Source of the DNA: Euwallacea fornicatus
Lineage: Eukaryota; Arthropoda; Insecta; Coleoptera; Curculionidae
Assembly: GCF_040115645.1 (NCBI RefSeq)
Contig: NW_027096052.1
Coordinates: 248,001 to 312,000 of the forward strand
Direction of reading: 5' to 3'
Length of the DNA stretch: 64,000 nt
The number at the start of each line of letters is the position of its first letter. Position 1 is the first letter of the stretch. Made by a program: the position numbers and the translations under genes. Below, piece after piece: positions 37,621 through 52,095 of the stretch. Below the pieces are notes generated by a model. That model was not told the origin of the DNA. It ran no database searches and saw only the letters and a program-made list of their open reading frames with translations.

Positions 37621-39445
37621 CTCGATAACTTCGGCAAATGTGGAACATATTTCTTAAGCAAAGTGTCAAATTAATCAGCTCGACGAGATTTTGAAGATGT
37701 CACAACTCATCATTATTGCATCTTGTTGAATTTCCAAAAAAATAGTACTTTATGTGCTCAAACACACATATTTTGTGACTTTTCAAACTTTGAAGCTCGA
37801 TAACTTCGGCAAATAAGGACCAAATTTGTTAAACAAAGTGTCAAATTAATCAGCTCCACAAGATTTTGGAGATGTCACAACACATCATGATTGCATCTTG
37901 TTGAATTTCCAAAAAAAATAGTACTTTATGTGCTCAAACACACATATTTTGTGACTTTTCAAACTTTGAAGCTCGATAACTTCGGCAAATGAGGACCAAA
38001 TTTGTTAAACAAAGTGTCAAATTAATCAGCTCCACAAGATTTTGAAGATGTCTCAACACATCATGATTTTATCTTGTTGAATTTCCAAGAAAAATAGTAC
38101 TATATGTGCTCAAACACACATATTTTGTGACTTTTCAATCTTTGAAACTCGATAACTTCGGCAAATGTGGAACAAATTTCTTAAACAAAATGTCAAATTA
38201 ATCAGCTCGACGAGATTTTGAAGATGTCACAACTCATCATTATTGCATCTTGTTGAATTTCCAAAAAAATAGTACTTTATGTGCTCAAACACACATATTG
38301 TGTGACTTTTCAAACTTTGAAGCTCGATAACTTCGGCAAATGTGGAACATATTTCTTAAGCAAAGTGTCAAATTAATCAGCTCGACGAGATTTTGAAGAT
38401 GTCACAACTCATCATTATTGCATCTTGTTGAATTTCCCAAAAAATAGTACTTTATATGCTCAAACACACATATTTTGTGACTTTTCAAACTTTGAAGCTC
38501 GATAACTTCGGCAAATAAGGACCAAATTTGTTAAACAAAGTGTCAAATTAATCAGCTCCACAAGATTTTGAAGATGTCACAACACATCATGATTGCATCT
38601 TGTTGAATTTCCAAGAAAAATAGTACTTTATGTGCTCAAACACACAACTTGTGTGACTTCAAATTTTGAAGCTCGATAACTTCGGCAAATGAGTACGAAA
38701 TTCCTTAAACAAAGTGTCAAATTAATCAGCTCGACGAGAGTTTGAAGATGTCACAACTCATCATGATTGCATCTTGTTGAATTTCCAAAAAAATAGTACT
38801 TTATGTGCTCAAACACACATATTTTGTGACTTTTCAATCTTTGAAACTCGATAACTTCGGCAAATGTGGAACAAATTTCTTAAACAAAGCGTCAAATTAA
38901 TCAGCTCCACAAGATTTTGAAGATGTCACAACACATCATGATTGCATCTTGTTGAATTTCCAAGAAAAATAGTACTATATGTGCTCAAACACACAAATTG
39001 TGTGACTTTTCAAATTTTGAAGCTCGATAACTTCGGCAAATAAGGACCAAATTTGGTAAACAAAGTGTCAAATTAATCAGCTCCACAAGATTTTGAAGAT
39101 GTCACAACACATCATGATTGCATCTTGTTGAATTTCCAAAAAAAAATAATACTTTATGTGCTCAAACACACATAATTTGTGACTTTTCAAACTTTGAAGC
39201 TCGATAACTTCGGCAAATAAGGACCAAATTTGGTAAACAAAGTGTCAAATTAATCAGCTCCACAAGATTTTGAAGATGTCACAACACATCATGATTGCAT
39301 CTTGTTGAATTTCCAAAAAAAAATAGTACTTTATGTGCTCAAACACACATAATTTGTGACTTTTCAATCTTTGAAACTCGATAACTTCGGCAAATGTGGA
39401 ACATATTTCTTAAGCAAAGTGTCAAATTAATCAGCTCGACGAGAT
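37621..39445 (+). repeat. 2,624-bp offset duplication, copy 1
   Basis: Matches 40,245-42,069 over 1,825 bp. Shared marks include GATGTCTCAACACATC with TGATTTTATC (38,050), the shortened GACTTCAAATTTTG (38,656), GAGTACGAAATTCC (38,687), AAAGCGTC (38,886) and AAATAATACTT (39,145). It ends where this copy has the 9-bp deletion and the other does not. Confidence 0.88.
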
Positions 39446-39450
39446 GTCAC
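39439..39450 (+). repeat. Monomer with 9-bp deletion
   Basis: GACGAGATGTCAC replaces GACGAGATTTTGAAGATGTC. The nine missing bases lie between two GAT-containing direct repeats, consistent with slippage or short-homology deletion. The same deletion recurs near 42,238 as part of a duplicated block, so it arose once and was copied. Confidence 0.85.
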
Positions 39451-40244
39451 AACTCATCATTATTGCATCTTGTTGAATTTCCCAAAAAATAGTACTTTAT
39501 ATGCTCAAACACACATATTTTGTGACTTTTCAAACTTTGAAGCTCGATAACTTCGGCAAATAAGGACCAAATTTGTTAAACAAAGTGTCAAATTAATCAG
39601 CTCGACGAGATTTTGAAGATGTCACAACTCATCATTATTGCATCTTGTTGAATCTCCAAAAAAATAGTACTTTATGTGCTCAAACACACATATTTTGTGA
39701 CTTTTCAAACTTTGAAGCTCGATAACTTCGGCAAATAAGGACCAAATTTGTTAAACAAAGTGTCAAATTAATCAGCTCCACAAGATTTTGAAGATGTCAC
39801 AACACGTCATGATTGCATCTTGTTGAATTTCCCAAAAAAATAGTACTTTATGTGCTCAAACACACATATTTTGTGACTTTTCAATCTTTGAAACTCGATA
39901 ACTTCGGCAAATGTGGAACATATTTCTTAAGCAAAGTGTCAAATTAATCAGCTCGACGAGATTTTGAAGATGTCACAACTCATCATTATTGCACCTTGTT
40001 GAATTTCCAAAAAAATAGTACTTTATATGCTCAAACACACATATTTTGTGACTTTTCAATCTTTGAAACTCGATAACTTCGGCAAATGGGGACCAAATTT
40101 GTTAAACAAAGTGTCAAATTAATCAGCTCCACAAGATTTTGGAGATGTCACAACACATCATGATTGCATCTTGTTGAATTTCCAAAAAAAATAGTACTTT
40201 ATGTGCTCAAACACACATATTTTGTGACTTTTCAAACTTTGAAG

Positions 40245-42069
40245 CTCGATAACTTCGGCAAATGTGGAACATATTTCTTAAGCAAAGTGTCAAATTAATC
40301 AGCTCGACGAGATTTTGAAGATGTCACAACTCATCATTATTGCATCTTGTTGAATTTCCAAAAAAATAGTACTTTATGTGCTCAAACACACATATTTTGT
40401 GACTTTTCAAACTTTGAAGCTCGATAACTTCGGCAAATAAGGACCAAATTTGTTAAACAAAGTGTCAAATTAATCAGCTCCACAAGATTTTGGAGATGTC
40501 ACAACACATCATGATTGCATCTTGTTGAATTTCCAAAAAAAATAGTACTTTATGTGCTCAAACACACATATTTTGTGACTTTTCAAACTTTGAAGCTCGA
40601 TAACTTCGGCAAATGAGGACCAAATTTGTTAAACAAAGTGTCAAATTAATCAGCTCCACAAGATTTTGAAGATGTCTCAACACATCATGATTTTATCTTG
40701 TTGAATTTCCAAGAAAAATAGTACTATATGTGCTCAAACACACATATTTTGTGACTTTTCAATCTTTGAAACTCGATAACTTCGGCAAATGTGGAACAAA
40801 TTTCTTAAACAAAATGTCAAATTAATCAGCTCGACGAGATTTTGAAGATGTCACAACTCATCATTATTGCATCTTGTTGAATTTCCAAAAAAATAGTACT
40901 TTATGTGCTCAAACACACATATTGTGTGACTTTTCAAACTTTGAAGCTCGATAACTTCGGCAAATGTGGAACATATTTCTTAAGCAAAGTGTCAAATTAA
41001 TCAGCTCGACGAGATTTTGAAGATGTCACAACTCATCATTATTGCATCTTGTTGAATTTCCCAAAAAATAGTACTTTATATGCTCAAACACACATATTTT
41101 GTGACTTTTCAAACTTTGAAGCTCGATAACTTCGGCAAATAAGGACCAAATTTGTTAAACAAAGTGTCAAATTAATCAGCTCCACAAGATTTTGAAGATG
41201 TCACAACACATCATGATTGCATCTTGTTGAATTTCCAAGAAAAATAGTACTTTATGTGCTCAAACACACAACTTGTGTGACTTCAAATTTTGAAGCTCGA
41301 TAACTTCGGCAAATGAGTACGAAATTCCTTAAACAAAGTGTCAAATTAATCAGCTCGACGAGAGTTTGAAGATGTCACAACTCATCATGATTGCATCTTG
41401 TTGAATTTCCAAAAAAATAGTACTTTATGTGCTCAAACACACATATTTTGTGACTTTTCAATCTTTGAAACTCGATAACTTCGGCAAATGTGGAACAAAT
41501 TTCTTAAACAAAGCGTCAAATTAATCAGCTCCACAAGATTTTGAAGATGTCACAACACATCATGATTGCATCTTGTTGAATTTCCAAGAAAAATAGTACT
41601 ATATGTGCTCAAACACACAAATTGTGTGACTTTTCAAATTTTGAAGCTCGATAACTTCGGCAAATAAGGACCAAATTTGGTAAACAAAGTGTCAAATTAA
41701 TCAGCTCCACAAGATTTTGAAGATGTCACAACACATCATGATTGCATCTTGTTGAATTTCCAAAAAAAAATAATACTTTATGTGCTCAAACACACATAAT
41801 TTGTGACTTTTCAAACTTTGAAGCTCGATAACTTCGGCAAATAAGGACCAAATTTGGTAAACAAAGTGTCAAATTAATCAGCTCCACAAGATTTTGAAGA
41901 TGTCACAACACATCATGATTGCATCTTGTTGAATTTCCAAAAAAAAATAGTACTTTATGTGCTCAAACACACATAATTTGTGACTTTTCAATCTTTGAAA
42001 CTCGATAACTTCGGCAAATGTGGAACATATTTCTTAAGCAAAGTGTCAAATTAATCAGCTCGACGAGAT
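40245..42069 (+). repeat. 2,624-bp offset duplication, copy 2
   Basis: Repeats 37,621-39,445. After 42,069 it carries about one additional monomer (175 bp) before the deletion-bearing monomer reappears. The following block therefore matches at offset 2,799 instead (39,377-40,161 against 42,176-42,960). Confidence 0.88.
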
Positions 42070-42175
42070 TTTGAAGATGTCACAACTCATCATTATTGCA
42101 TCTTGTTGAATTTCCAAAAAAATAGTACTTTATGTGCTCAAACACACATATTGTGTGACTTTTCAAACTTTGAAG

Positions 42176-42960
42176 CTCGATAACTTCGGCAAATGTGGAA
42201 CATATTTCTTAAGCAAAGTGTCAAATTAATCAGCTCGACGAGATGTCACAACTCATCATTATTGCATCTTGTTGAATTTCCCAAAAAATAGTACTTTATA
42301 TGCTCAAACACACATATTTTGTGACTTTTCAAACTTTGAAGCTCGATAACTTCGGCAAATAAGGACCAAATTTGTTAAACAAAGTGTCAAATTAATCAGC
42401 TCGACGAGATTTTGAAGATGTCACAACTCATCATTATTGCATCTTGTTGAATCTCCAAAAAAATAGTACTTTATGTGCTCAAACACACATATTTTGTGAC
42501 TTTTCAAACTTTGAAGCTCGATAACTTCGGCAAATAAGGACCAAATTTGTTAAACAAAGTGTCAAATTAATCAGCTCCACAAGATTTTGAAGATGTCACA
42601 ACACGTCATGATTGCATCTTGTTGAATTTCCCAAAAAAATAGTACTTTATGTGCTCAAACACACATATTTTGTGACTTTTCAATCTTTGAAACTCGATAA
42701 CTTCGGCAAATGTGGAACATATTTCTTAAGCAAAGTGTCAAATTAATCAGCTCGACGAGATTTTGAAGATGTCACAACTCATCATTATTGCACCTTGTTG
42801 AATTTCCAAAAAAATAGTACTTTATATGCTCAAACACACATATTTTGTGACTTTTCAATCTTTGAAACTCGATAACTTCGGCAAATGGGGACCAAATTTG
42901 TTAAACAAAGTGTCAAATTAATCAGCTCCACAAGATTTTGGAGATGTCACAACACATCAT
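42176..42960 (+). repeat. 2,799-bp offset duplicate block
   Basis: Matches 39,377-40,161 over 785 bp, including the 9-bp deletion, the GAATCTCCAAAA variant, CACGTCATG (42,602) and GCACCTTG (42,790). It ends at 42,961, where T replaces G (CATCATTATTG against CATCATGATTG). Much of it recurs again at offset 11,235 (about 42,250-43,332 against 53,485-54,567), where the deletion is absent. Confidence 0.82.
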
Positions 42961-43312
42961 TATTGCATCTTGTTGAATTTCCAAAAAAAATAGTACTTTA
43001 TGTGCTCAAACACACATATTTTGTGACTTTTCAATCTTTGAAACTCGATAACTTCGGCAAATGTGGAACATATTTCTTAAGCAAAGTGTCAAATTAATCA
43101 GCTCGACGAGATTTTGAAGATGTCACAACTCATCATTATTGCATCTTGTTGAATTTCCAAAAAAATAGTACTTTATGTGCTCAAACACACATATTTTGTG
43201 ACTTTTCAAACTTTGAAGCTCGATAACTTCGGCAAATAAGGACCAAATTTGTTAAACAAAGTGTCAAATTAATCAGCTCCACAAGATTTTGAAGATGTCA
43301 CAACACATCATG

Positions 43313-45526
43313 ATTGCATCTTGTTGAATTTCCCAAAAAATAGTACTTTATATGCTCAAACACACATATTTTGTGACTTTTCAAACTTTGAAGCTCGATA
43401 ACTTCGGCAAATAAGGACCAAATTTCTTAAACAAAATGTCAAATTAATCAGCTCGACGAGATTTTGAAGATGTCACAACTCATCATTATTGCATCTTGTT
43501 GAATTTCCAAAAAAATAGTACTTTATGTGCTCAAACACACATATTGTGTGACTTTTCAAACTTTGAAGCTCGATAACTTCGGCAAATGTGGAACATATTT
43601 CTTAAGCAAAGTGTCAAATTAATCAGCTCGACGAGATTTTGAAGATGTCACAACTCATCATTATTGCATCTTGTTGAATTTCCCAAAAAATAGTACTTTA
43701 TATGCTCAAACACACATATTTTGTGACTTTTCAAACTTTGAAGCTCAATAACTTCGGCAAATAAGGACCAAATTTGTTAAACAAAGTGTCAAATTAATCA
43801 GCTCGACGAGATTTTGAAGATGTCACAACTCATCATTATTGCATCTTGTTGAATCTCCAAAAAAATAGTACTTTATGTGCTCAAACACACATATTTTGTG
43901 ACTTTTCAAACTTTGAAGCTCGATAACTTCGGCAAATGTGGAACATATTTCTTAAGCAAAGTGTCAAATTAATCAGCTCGACGAGATTTTGGAGATGTCA
44001 CAACACATCATGATTGCATCTTGTTGAATTTCCAAAAAAAATAGTACTTTATGTGCTCAAACACACATATTTTGTGACTTTTCAATCTTTGAAACTCGAT
44101 AACTTCGGCAAATGTGGAACATATTTCTTAAGCAAAGTGTCAAATTAATCAGCTCGACGAGATTTTGAAGATGTCACAACTCATCATTATTGCATCTTGT
44201 TGAATTTCCAAGAAAAATAGTACTATATGTGCTCAAACACACATATTTTGTGACTTTTCAAACTTTGAAGCTCGATAACTTCGGCAAATGTGGAACATAT
44301 TTCTTAAGCAAAGTGTCAAATTAATCAGCTCGACGAGATTTTGAAGATGTCACAACTCATCATTATTGCATCTTGTTGAATTTCCAAAAATATAGTACTT
44401 TATATGCTCAAACACACATATTTTGTGACTTTTCAAACTTTGAAGCTCGATAGCTTCGGCAAATGAGGACCAAATTTGTTAAACAAAGTGTCAAATTAAT
44501 CAGCTCCACAAGATTTTGAAGATGTCACAACACCTCATGATTGCATCTTGTTGAATTTCCAAGAAAAATAGTACTATATGTGCTCAAACACACATATTTT
44601 GTGACTTTTCAATCTTTGAAACTCGATAACTTCGGCAAATGTGGAACATATTTCTTAAGCAAAGTGTCAAATTAATCAGCTCGACGAGATTTTGAAGATG
44701 TCACAACTCATCATTATTGCATCTTGTTGAATTTCCAAGAAAAATAGTACTATATGTGCTCAAACACACATATTTTGTGACTTTTCAAACTTTGAAGCTC
44801 GATAACTTCGGCAAATGAGGACCAAATTTGTTAAACAAAGTGTCAAATTAATCAACTCGACGAGATTTTGAAGATGTCACAACTCATCATGATTGCATCA
44901 TGTTGAATTTCCAAAAAAATAGTACTTTATGTGCTCAAACACACATATTTTGTGACTTTTCAAACTTTGAAGCTCGATAACTTCGGCAAATAAGGACCAA
45001 ATTTGTTAAACAAAGTGTCAAATTAATCAGCTCCACAAGATTTTGAAGATGTCACAACACATCATGATTGCATCTTGTTGAATTTCCAAGAAAAATAGTA
45101 CTTTTTGTGCTCAAACACACAACTTTTGTGACTTTTCAATCTTTGAAACTCGATAACTTCGGCAAATGTGGAACAAATTACTTAAACAAAGTGTCAAATT
45201 AATCAGTTCGACGAGATTTTGAAGATGTCACAACACATCATGATTACATCTTGTTGAATTTCCAAGAAAAATAGTACTTTATGTGCTCAAACACACATAT
45301 TTTGTGACTTTTCAAACTTTGAAGCTCGATAGCTTCGGCAAATGAGGACCAAATTTGTTAAACAAAGTGTCAAATTAATCAGCTCCACAAGATTTTGAAG
45401 ATGTCACAACACCTCATGATTGCATCTTGTTGAATTTCCAAGAAAAATAGTACTATATGTGCTCAAACACACATATTTTGTGACTTTTCAATCTTTGAAA
45501 CTCGATAACTTCGGCAAATGTGGAAC
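43313..45526 (+). repeat. 4,740-bp offset duplication, copy 1
   Basis: Matches 48,053-50,266 over 2,214 bp. The one difference noticed is A at 43,747 (CTCAATAAC) against G at 48,487. Shared marks include CGATAGCTTCGG near 44,449, CACCTCATG near 44,532 and TGATTACATC at 45,241. The left limit is 43,312 (G against T) and the right limit 45,527 (A against T). Confidence 0.92.
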
Positions 45527-46844
45527 AAATTTCTTAAACAAAATGTCAAATTAATCAGCTCGACGAGATTTTGAAGATGTCACAACTCATCATTATTGCA
45601 TCTTGTTGAATTTCCAAAAAAATAGTACTTTATGTGCTCAAACACACATATTGTGTGACTTTTCAAACTTTGAAGCTCGATAACTTCGGCAAATGTGGAA
45701 CATATTTCTTAAGCAAAGTGTCAAATTAATCAGCTCGACGAGATTTTGAAGATGTCACAACTCATCATTATTGCATCTTGTTGAATTTCCCAAAAAATAG
45801 TACTTTATATGCTCAAACACACATATTTTGTGACTTTTCAAACTTTGAAGCTCGATAACTTCGGCAAATAAGGACCAAATTTGTTAAACAAAGTGTCAAA
45901 TTAATCAGCTCCACAAAATTTTGAAGATGTCACAACACATCATGATTGCATCTTGTTGAATTTCCAAGAAAAATAGTACTTTATGTGCTCAAACACACAA
46001 CTTGTGTGACTTCAAATTTTGAAGCTCGATAACTTCGGCAAATGAGTACGAAATTCCTTAAACGAAGTGTCAAATTAATCAGCTCGACGAGAGTTTGAAG
46101 ATGTCACAACACATCATGATTGCATCTTGTTGAATTTCCAAGAAAAATAGTACTATATGTGCTCAAACACACAAATTGTGTGACTTTTCAAATTTTGAAG
46201 CTCGATAACTTCGGCAAATAAGGACCAAATTTGGTAAACAAAGTGTCAAATTAATCAGCTCCACAAGATTTTGAAGATGTCACAACACATCATGATTGCA
46301 TCTTGTTGAATTTCCAAAAAAAAATAATACTTTATGTGCTCAAACACACATAATTTGTGACTTTTCAAACTTTGAAGCTCGATAACTTCGGCAAATAAGG
46401 ACCAAATTTGGTAAACAAAGTGTCAAATTAATCAGCTCCACAAGATTTTGAAGATGTCACAACACATCATGATTGCATCTTGTTGAATTTCCAAAAAAAA
46501 ATAGTACTTTATGTGCTCAAACACACATAATTTGTGACTTTTCAATCTTTGAAACTCGATAACTTCGGCAAATGTGGAACATATTTCTTAAGCAAAGTGT
46601 CAAATTAATCAGCTCGACGAGATTTTGAAGATGTCACAACTCATCATTATTGCATGTTGTTGAATTTCCAAAAAAATAGTACTTTATGTGCTCAAACACA
46701 CATATTGTGTGACTTTTCAAACTTTGAAGCTCGATAACTTCGGCAAATGTGGAACATATTTCTTAAGCAAAGTGTCAAATTAATCAGCTCGACGAGATTT
46801 TGAAGATGTCACAACTCATCATTATTGCATCTTGTTGAATTTCC
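45424..46844 (+). repeat. 6,672-bp offset duplication, copy 1
   Basis: Matches 52,096-53,516 over 1,421 bp, sharing CACAAAATTTTGAAG (45,912 and 52,584), GACTTCAAATTTTG, TAAACGAAGTG (46,061 and 52,733) and GGTAAACAAAG. The one substitution noticed is G at 46,656 (GCATGTTG) against C at 53,328. Confidence 0.88.
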
Positions 46845-48951
46845 AAAAATATAGTACTTTATGTGCTCAAACACACATATTTTGTGACTTTTCAAACTTT
46901 GAAGCTCGATAACTTCGGCAAATAAGGACCAAATTTGTTAAACAAAGTGTCAAATTAATCAGCTCCACAAGATTTTGGAGATGTCACAACACATCATGAT
47001 TGCATCTTGTTGAATTTCCAAAAAAAATAGTACTTTATGTGCTCAAACACACATATTTTGTGACTTTTCAAACTTTGAAGCTCGATAGCTTCGGCAAATG
47101 AGGACCAAATTTGTTAAACAAAGTGTCAAATTAATCAGCCCCACAAGATTTTGAAGATGTCACAACACCTCATGATTGCATCTTGTTGAATTTCCAAGAA
47201 AAATAGTACTATATGTGCTCAAACACACATATTTTGTGACTTTTCAATCTTTGAAACTTGATAACTTCGGCAAATGTGGAACATATTTCTTAAGCAAAGT
47301 GTCAAATTAATCAGCTCGACGAGATTTTGAAGATGTCACAACTCATCATTATTGCATCTTGTTGAATTTCCAAAAAAATAGTACTTTATGTGCTCAAACA
47401 CACATATTTTGTGACTTTTCAAACTTTGAAGCTCGATAACTTCGGCAAATAAGGACCAAATTTGTTAAACAAAGTGTCAAATTAATCAGCTCCACAAGAT
47501 TTTGGAGATGTCACAACACATCATGATTGCATCTTGTTGAATTTCCAAAAAAAATAGTACTTTATGTGCTCAAACACACATATTTTGTGACTTTTCAAAC
47601 TTTGAAGCTCGATAACTTCGGCAAATGAGGACCAAATTTGTTAAACAAAGTGTCAAATTAATCAGCTCCACAAGATTTTGAAGATGTCTCAACACATCAT
47701 GATTTTATCTTGTTGAATTTCCAAGAAAAATAGTACTATATGTGCTCAAACACACATATTTTGTGACTTTTCAATCTTTGAAACTCGATAACTTCGGCAA
47801 ATGTGGAACAAATTTCTTAAACAAAATGTCAAATTAATCAGCTCGACGAGATTTTGAAGATGTCACAACTCATCATTATTGCATCTTGTTGAATTTCCAA
47901 AAAAATAGTACTTTATGTGCTCAAACACACATATTGTGTGACTTTTCAAACTTTGAAGCTCGATAACTTCGGCAAATGTGGAACATATTTCTTAAGCAAA
48001 GTGTCAAATTAATCAGCTCGACGAGATTTTGAAGATGTCACAACTCATCATTATTGCATCTTGTTGAATTTCCCAAAAAATAGTACTTTATATGCTCAAA
48101 CACACATATTTTGTGACTTTTCAAACTTTGAAGCTCGATAACTTCGGCAAATAAGGACCAAATTTCTTAAACAAAATGTCAAATTAATCAGCTCGACGAG
48201 ATTTTGAAGATGTCACAACTCATCATTATTGCATCTTGTTGAATTTCCAAAAAAATAGTACTTTATGTGCTCAAACACACATATTGTGTGACTTTTCAAA
48301 CTTTGAAGCTCGATAACTTCGGCAAATGTGGAACATATTTCTTAAGCAAAGTGTCAAATTAATCAGCTCGACGAGATTTTGAAGATGTCACAACTCATCA
48401 TTATTGCATCTTGTTGAATTTCCCAAAAAATAGTACTTTATATGCTCAAACACACATATTTTGTGACTTTTCAAACTTTGAAGCTCGATAACTTCGGCAA
48501 ATAAGGACCAAATTTGTTAAACAAAGTGTCAAATTAATCAGCTCGACGAGATTTTGAAGATGTCACAACTCATCATTATTGCATCTTGTTGAATCTCCAA
48601 AAAAATAGTACTTTATGTGCTCAAACACACATATTTTGTGACTTTTCAAACTTTGAAGCTCGATAACTTCGGCAAATGTGGAACATATTTCTTAAGCAAA
48701 GTGTCAAATTAATCAGCTCGACGAGATTTTGGAGATGTCACAACACATCATGATTGCATCTTGTTGAATTTCCAAAAAAAATAGTACTTTATGTGCTCAA
48801 ACACACATATTTTGTGACTTTTCAATCTTTGAAACTCGATAACTTCGGCAAATGTGGAACATATTTCTTAAGCAAAGTGTCAAATTAATCAGCTCGACGA
48901 GATTTTGAAGATGTCACAACTCATCATTATTGCATCTTGTTGAATTTCCAA
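46607..48951 (+). repeat. 10,180-bp offset duplication, copy 1
   Basis: Matches 56,788-59,131 over about 2.34 kb, sharing CAGCCCCACAAG (47,136 and 57,316) and GAAACTTGATAAC (47,253 and 57,433). Differences seen are G at 46,656, one A fewer in the second copy near 57,210, G at 58,576 (CAACTGATC) and C at 58,837 (TTTGACGCTC). Confidence 0.88.
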
Positions 48952-50266
48952 GAAAAATAGTACTATATGTGCTCAAACACACATATTTTGTGACTTTTCA
49001 AACTTTGAAGCTCGATAACTTCGGCAAATGTGGAACATATTTCTTAAGCAAAGTGTCAAATTAATCAGCTCGACGAGATTTTGAAGATGTCACAACTCAT
49101 CATTATTGCATCTTGTTGAATTTCCAAAAATATAGTACTTTATATGCTCAAACACACATATTTTGTGACTTTTCAAACTTTGAAGCTCGATAGCTTCGGC
49201 AAATGAGGACCAAATTTGTTAAACAAAGTGTCAAATTAATCAGCTCCACAAGATTTTGAAGATGTCACAACACCTCATGATTGCATCTTGTTGAATTTCC
49301 AAGAAAAATAGTACTATATGTGCTCAAACACACATATTTTGTGACTTTTCAATCTTTGAAACTCGATAACTTCGGCAAATGTGGAACATATTTCTTAAGC
49401 AAAGTGTCAAATTAATCAGCTCGACGAGATTTTGAAGATGTCACAACTCATCATTATTGCATCTTGTTGAATTTCCAAGAAAAATAGTACTATATGTGCT
49501 CAAACACACATATTTTGTGACTTTTCAAACTTTGAAGCTCGATAACTTCGGCAAATGAGGACCAAATTTGTTAAACAAAGTGTCAAATTAATCAACTCGA
49601 CGAGATTTTGAAGATGTCACAACTCATCATGATTGCATCATGTTGAATTTCCAAAAAAATAGTACTTTATGTGCTCAAACACACATATTTTGTGACTTTT
49701 CAAACTTTGAAGCTCGATAACTTCGGCAAATAAGGACCAAATTTGTTAAACAAAGTGTCAAATTAATCAGCTCCACAAGATTTTGAAGATGTCACAACAC
49801 ATCATGATTGCATCTTGTTGAATTTCCAAGAAAAATAGTACTTTTTGTGCTCAAACACACAACTTTTGTGACTTTTCAATCTTTGAAACTCGATAACTTC
49901 GGCAAATGTGGAACAAATTACTTAAACAAAGTGTCAAATTAATCAGTTCGACGAGATTTTGAAGATGTCACAACACATCATGATTACATCTTGTTGAATT
50001 TCCAAGAAAAATAGTACTTTATGTGCTCAAACACACATATTTTGTGACTTTTCAAACTTTGAAGCTCGATAGCTTCGGCAAATGAGGACCAAATTTGTTA
50101 AACAAAGTGTCAAATTAATCAGCTCCACAAGATTTTGAAGATGTCACAACACCTCATGATTGCATCTTGTTGAATTTCCAAGAAAAATAGTACTATATGT
50201 GCTCAAACACACATATTTTGTGACTTTTCAATCTTTGAAACTCGATAACTTCGGCAAATGTGGAAC
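48053..50266 (+). repeat. 4,740-bp offset duplication, copy 2
   Basis: Repeats 43,313-45,526. Between the copies (45,527-48,052) the content differs. Its parts match elsewhere instead: 45,424-46,844 at 52,096-53,516, and 46,607-48,951 at 56,788-59,131. The region is therefore a patchwork and not a simple tandem series. Confidence 0.92.
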
Positions 50267-51839
50267 ATATTTCTTAAGCAAAGTGTCAAATTAATCAGCT
50301 CGACGAGATTTTGAAGATGTCACAACTCATCATTATTGCATCTTGTTGAATTTCCAAAAAAATAGTACTTTATGTGCTCAAACACACATATTTTGTGACT
50401 TTTCAAACTTTGAAGCTCGATAACTTCGGCAAATGTGGAACATATTTCTTAAGCAAAGTGTCAAATTAATCAGCTCGACGAGATTTTGAAGATGTCACAA
50501 CTCATCATTATTGCATCTTGTTGAATTTCCAAAAATATAGTACTTTATATGCTCAAACACACATATTTTGTGACTTTTCAAACTTTGAAGCTCGATAGCT
50601 TCGGCAAATGAGGACCAAATTTGTTAAACAAAGTGTCAAATTAATCAGCTCCACAAGATTTTGAAGATGTCACAACACCTCATGATTGCATCTTGTTGAA
50701 TTTCCAAGAAAAATAGTACTATATGTGCTCAAACACACATATTTTGTGACTTTTCAATCTTTGAAACTCGATAACTTCGGCAAATGTGGAACATATTTCT
50801 TAAGCAAAGTGTCAAATTAATCAGCTCGACGAGATTTTGAAGATGTCACAACTCATCATTATTGCATCTTGTTGAATTTCCAAGAAAAATAGTACTATAT
50901 GTGCTCAAACACACATATTTTGTGACTTTTCAAACTTTGAAGCTCGATAACTTCGGCAAATGAGGACCAAATTTGTTAAACAAAGTGTCAAATTAATCAA
51001 CTCGACGAGATTTTGAAGATGTCACAACTCATCATGATTGCATCATGTTGAATTTCCAAAAAAATAGTACTTTATGTGCTCAAACACACATATTTTGTGA
51101 CTTTTCAAACTTTGAAGCTCGATAACTTCGGCAAATAAGGACCAAATTTGTTAAACAAAGTGTCAAATTAATCAGCTCCACAAGATTTTGAAGATGTCAC
51201 AACACATCATGATTGCATCTTGTTGAATTTCCAAGAAAAATAGTACTTTTTGTGCTCAAACACACAACTTTTGTGACTTTTCAATCTTTGAAACTCGATA
51301 ACTTCGGCAAATGTGGAACAAATTACTTAAACAAAGTGTCAAATTAATCAGTTCGACGAGATTTTGAAGATGTCACAACACATCATGATTACATCTTGTT
51401 GAATTTCCAAGAAAAATAGTACTTTATGTGCTCAAACACACATATTTTGTGACTTTTCAAACTTTGAAGCTCGATAGCTTCGGCAAATGAGGACCAAATT
51501 TGTTAAACAAAGTGTCAAATTAATCAGCTCCACAAGATTTTGAAGATGTCACAACACCTCATGATTGCATCTTGTTGAATTTCCAAGAAAAATAGTACTA
51601 TATGTGCTCAAACACACATATTTTGTGACTTTTCAATCTTTGAAACTCGATAACTTCGGCAAATGTGGAACATATTTCTTAAGCAAAGTGTCAAATTAAT
51701 CAGCTCGACGAGATTTTGAAGATGTCACAACTCATCATTATTGCATCTTGTTGAATTTCCAAAAAAATAGTACTTTATGTGCTCAAACACACATATTTTG
51801 TGACTTTTCAAACTTTGAAGCTCGATAACTTCGGCAAAT
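48966..51839 (+). repeat. 1,405-bp tandem duplication (8 monomers)
   Basis: Positions 48,966-50,434 match 50,371-51,839, two units overlapping by about 64 bp. CGATAGCTTCGG, CACCTCATG, CTTTTTGTG, CAAATTACTT and TGATTACATC all appear twice in the same order. The limits are 48,965/50,370 (A against T) and 50,435/51,840 (G against A). Confidence 0.88.
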
Positions 51840-52095
51840 AAGGACCAAATTTGTTAAACAAAGTGTCAAATTAATCAGCTCCACAAGATTTTGGAGATGT
51901 CACAACACATCATGATTGCATCTTGTTGAATTTCCAAAAAAAATAGTACTTTATGTGCTCAAACACACATATTTTGTGACTTTTCAAACTTTGAAGCTCG
52001 ATAACTTCGGCAAATGAGGACCAAATTTGTTAAACAAAGTGTCAAATTAATCAGCTCCACAAGATTTTGAAGATGTCTCAACACATCATGATTTT

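Noticed and set aside
42885..43097. 70-codon open frame beginning at a GGCAAATGGGGACC joint, repeated at 54,120 and 62,364
   Set aside because: It is satellite sequence in which the GGGGACC variant supplies an ATG and local substitutions remove stops. The three copies are identical because the blocks were duplicated. There is no protein-like composition or domain, and it spans more than one monomer.
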